Assembly (NCBI GenBank): GCA_943367715.1
Contig: CALRJY020000018.1
Span: 1-64,000 of the forward strand
Source: JAEYXS01 sp943367715
GTDB lineage: Bacteria; Verrucomicrobiota; Verrucomicrobiia; Limisphaerales; JAEYXS01
Direction: 5' to 3'
DNA: 64,000 bases
Position numbers and translations under genes: made by a program. The notes under the pieces were generated by a model. The model was given only the letters and a program-made list of their open reading frames with translations, was not told the origin of the DNA and searched no databases. The first letter of the stretch is position 1, and every line of letters begins with the position of its first letter. Below are positions 61,760 to 64,000 of this stretch, piece after piece.

Positions 61760-64000
61760 CCAGCCAACCTGCGGAGCAATCTATGACCAGCGCCAGCCGA
61801 TTTTCTGATGTGAGCATCAAGATACGGTATCTGCTGGCCCTGTTGTTATTGGGCTCGCCGCTTGGTGGCCAAGCCCAAACACCGGAGGAAGTCTTTGCCG
61901 CGAAAACCGATGTCTGGGCGGAGCAAGCGTTGAAACTCCCTAACGGTCCCAGCTACGAATTCTTTGCTCCGCTTCTGCCGCCGCCGCGTTACGTCAACGC
62001 GGATTTCCGGGATTACCCCATCGTCCTTAGCGCCCCGGGCAGTTCGGCCAAGGCCCGATTGATCTCCAATGGCAGCGGCTTGAACCTGCGCGGTGGCACG
62101 CGCAGCTGGCATGACATCGGCACGCCGGTCACCTTCCGTCTCGGTATCGATGAAATGCGCTTCGGCGAATACCCTGAACGACTCACCGGCCCGCGCTATG
62201 CCGAAGGTTATCTGCCTGTTGTGCAGCTGGATTATACCCATGGCGAAACGGTTTACCGGCAGGAAGCATTTGCCAGCGTGGACCCGGCTCTGGCCACCAA
62301 TGGCGTGGTGTTGGTACGTTTCTCACTCGCTGCCGGGACAACGGGTAATATCTCCGTGCAAGTGGATACCGGCGGTGCGTTGACGCTCATAGACGGCAGC
62401 TTGCGCGACGCGGAGAACCGGAGTGTGATCTGGTGCGATCCGGCCTGGAAATGGACCCGGCAGCGTCTGACCATCACCTTGCAGGCCGGACAATCCGCCA
62501 CCCTGGCGGTTCCGTTGCAGCCCACGGATGCCGCCTTTCCTCATCCTCTGCGACACGGCGGGTATGACCGTCAGCGCCAGCTCTGTGTCGGGCAATGGCA
62601 ACAGCTGGTTCAACGCGGTACGCGTTTCGAAGTGCCGGAAGCCCGGGTCAATGACGCTGTTCGTGCCTTGGTCATCGGCAATTTCATGCTGCTGAAAGGC
62701 GACCGGATGCATTACAGCGCCGGGAACCAGTACGACCAGCTATACGAAGCCGAAGGCAGTGATGCTGCCCGCGCCATGCTGCTCTATGGTTACACCAATG
62801 AGGTCCGGCGGATGATCGTGCCCTTGCTTGATTTCACGCGCAAAGGACTCGAATACCATCAGGCGGGTCACAAGCTGCAACTGCTGGTGCATTATTACCG
62901 CGTCACAGGCGATCGCGCTTTCTTGCGTGAGATGCAGCCGCGCTGGGAAAAGGAACTGGCGTTGATCCTCAACGGTCGCACCAACGAGCATGGCCTTTTC
63001 CCGCGCGAACGCTATTGTGGCGACATTCCCACACCAATCTACTCGCTCAATTCCAACGCCAAATGCTGGCGTGCCCTGCGCGATTTCGCTGCTGTGCTGG
63101 CAGAGACCGGAGAACCGGACCAAGCCCGGGAATGCCAGGCGGTGGCGGCCGAATTCCGTCAGCGCATTCTTGCGGCGGTGGATAAAAGCGAACGCAAGGA
63201 TGTCGCCCCCGCTTTCATGCCCATCGCCTTGCTGGGCGAGGAAACGCCTTATGCTCCCATCACCAGCACCAAGATCGGGAGCTACTGGAATCTCATGGCG
63301 AATTACGTCATCGGCACGGAGATCTTCGGGCTGAACAGCGAACGCGAGACAGCGCTGGTGAATTATCTCCAGCAACAGGGCGGGCTGTGTCTGGGCATGA
63401 CCCGCTCACGTCCCAGCCCCAGTTTCTGGACCGGCATGGACAGCGTCAACCCGCTCTATGGATTGCGTTACGTCCTCACCTTGCTGCGCCGCGATGAGCC
63501 GGACCGGGCACTGGCCAGTTTTTACGGCATGCTTGCCCAGGGCTTCACTCGTGACACGTTTATCACCGGAGAAGGTTCCTCATTACGTTCGCTCGATGAG
63601 CATGGCCGCCTCTTCTACTGTCCGCCTAACAGTGCCGGGAACGCCCACTTTATGTGGATGTTACGCACCTTGCTTGTGCAGGACTGGGACCTGAACGAAG
63701 ATGGACGCCCGGACACCTTGCGCCTGTTGTTCGCCACACCGAGGCCGTGGCTGGAGGATGGCAAACGCATTGTCATGGAACGTGCGCCGACGGAATTTGG
63801 GGAGATCTCGTTGACGGCCGATTCACAACTGCAGGCCGGAAAAGTCATGGTGCGCTTCACCCCGCCACCTCAGGCTCCTGCCAAGACTCTCTTGCGGCTG
63901 CGTTTGCCTGCGGGTTGGGTCATCACTCAGGCAACCGCTGCGAATAAAACGGTGCCGCTCGTTTCACCCGACACGGCGGATGTCACCGTCCACCGCGAAC
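61756..64000 (+). CDS. Secreted glycosidase-like protein (alpha/alpha-toroid), partial
   Basis: The frame is open from ATG 61756 to the window end, about 748 residues, so the C-terminus is missing. After a basic start a signal helix lies near residues 25-40 (YLLALLLLGSPLGGQAQ). The first 300 residues are beta-rich. From about 320 a helical part follows (NDAVRALVIGNFMLL, YDQLYEAEGSDAARAMLLYG, LLVHYYRVTGDRAFL, SFYGMLAQGFTRD), typical of six-hairpin glycosidases (GH63/GH78/GH15-like). The exact family is not fixed. It shares an ATGA overlap with the CehA-type gene, so both probably act in the same path. An internal ATG at 61783 is also possible as start. Confidence 0.75.
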   Translation, partial: MTSQPAEQSMTSASRFSDVSIKIRYLLALLLLGSPLGGQAQTPEEVFAAKTDVWAEQALKLPNGPSYEFFAPLLPPPRYVNADFRDYPIVLSAPGSSAKARLISNGSGLNLRGGTRSWHDIGTPVTFRLGIDEMRFGEYPERLTGPRYAEGYLPVVQLDYTHGETVYRQEAFASVDPALATNGVVLVRFSLAAGTTGNISVQVDTGGALTLIDGSLRDAENRSVIWCDPAWKWTRQRLTITLQAGQSATLAVPLQPTDAAFPHPLRHGGYDRQRQLCVGQWQQLVQRGTRFEVPEARVNDAVRALVIGNFMLLKGDRMHYSAGNQYDQLYEAEGSDAARAMLLYGYTNEVRRMIVPLLDFTRKGLEYHQAGHKLQLLVHYYRVTGDRAFLREMQPRWEKELALILNGRTNEHGLFPRERYCGDIPTPIYSLNSNAKCWRALRDFAAVLAETGEPDQARECQAVAAEFRQRILAAVDKSERKDVAPAFMPIALLGEETPYAPITSTKIGSYWNLMANYVIGTEIFGLNSERETALVNYLQQQGGLCLGMTRSRPSPSFWTGMDSVNPLYGLRYVLTLLRRDEPDRALASFYGMLAQGFTRDTFITGEGSSLRSLDEHGRLFYCPPNSAGNAHFMWMLRTLLVQDWDLNEDGRPDTLRLLFATPRPWLEDGKRIVMERAPTEFGEISLTADSQLQAGKVMVRFTPPPQAPAKTLLRLRLPAGWVITQATAANKTVPLVSPDTADVTVHRE

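Overview
This 64 kb window looks like a stretch of chromosome from a Verrucomicrobiota bacterium, probably Pedosphaera/Limisphaera-like (inference from gene content; no 16S rRNA is present). The pointers are a pseudopilin with the H-X9-DG motif, the diaminopimelate route through DapL, a 'STNLVNW...RFYRA' tail on a large secreted protein, a MoxR/DUF58/BatA/DUF4159 operon, a Hanks-type kinase with a large outer domain, and fairly GC-rich DNA. There is no rRNA, insertion sequence, prophage or CRISPR array. Two tRNA genes are present, Leu(CAG) and Gln(CTG).

Layout. 1-5.6 kb: tail of a secreted protein, a lipoprotein, a PpiD/SurA-like foldase, an RluA-type pseudouridine synthase, a LysE-type exporter, phosphatidylserine synthase and a DEDDy-type nuclease. 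5.6-9.6 kb: a GNAT plus cyclic-nucleotide-binding fusion, tRNA-Leu, a pseudopilin behind a clear sigma-54 promoter with an upstream palindrome, and an NAD-dependent sugar epimerase. 9.7-24.2 kb: a complex I operon, nuoB-C-D-E-F-G-H-I-(orphan)-J-K-L-M-N, with no nuoA next to nuoB. A CRP-like palindrome lies in front of nuoB. A tRNA-Gln gene sits antisense between nuoE and nuoF, and an unrelated secreted protein sits between nuoI and nuoJ. A strong terminator follows nuoN.

24.4-36.4 kb: a tight operon of moxR, DUF58, BatA/VWA, VWA/amidotransferase-like, a large coiled-coil membrane protein, DUF4159, a metallophosphoesterase fused to a tetraheme cytochrome, and a secreted thioredoxin. It reads as an envelope complex with AAA and VWA parts plus a periplasmic redox arm. 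36.5-44.4 kb: an MFS exporter, a GyrB-like protein that has lost the TOPRIM half and key ATPase residues, divergent alkylation-repair genes (Ada-AlkA fusion and Ogt), an HNH nuclease with a small overlapping partner, ilvD and a stand-alone CBM48 protein.

44.5-56.7 kb: a MASE1-CHASE hybrid histidine kinase, small membrane proteins, an AraC/GyrI-like regulator, dapL, and a divergent pair made of a membrane Ser/Thr kinase with an outer propeller domain and an FHA-GAF protein. 56.9-64 kb: a membrane glycosyltransferase-like protein, a HEAT-repeat protein, a CehA-type PHP metallohydrolase and the start of a large secreted glycosidase-like protein that leaves the window. I did not find one single obvious new system. 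The best candidates are the GyrB-like pseudo-ATPase, the kinase-propeller/FHA-GAF pair, the MoxR-to-cytochrome operon, and the control and architecture of the nuo operon and the pilin gene.
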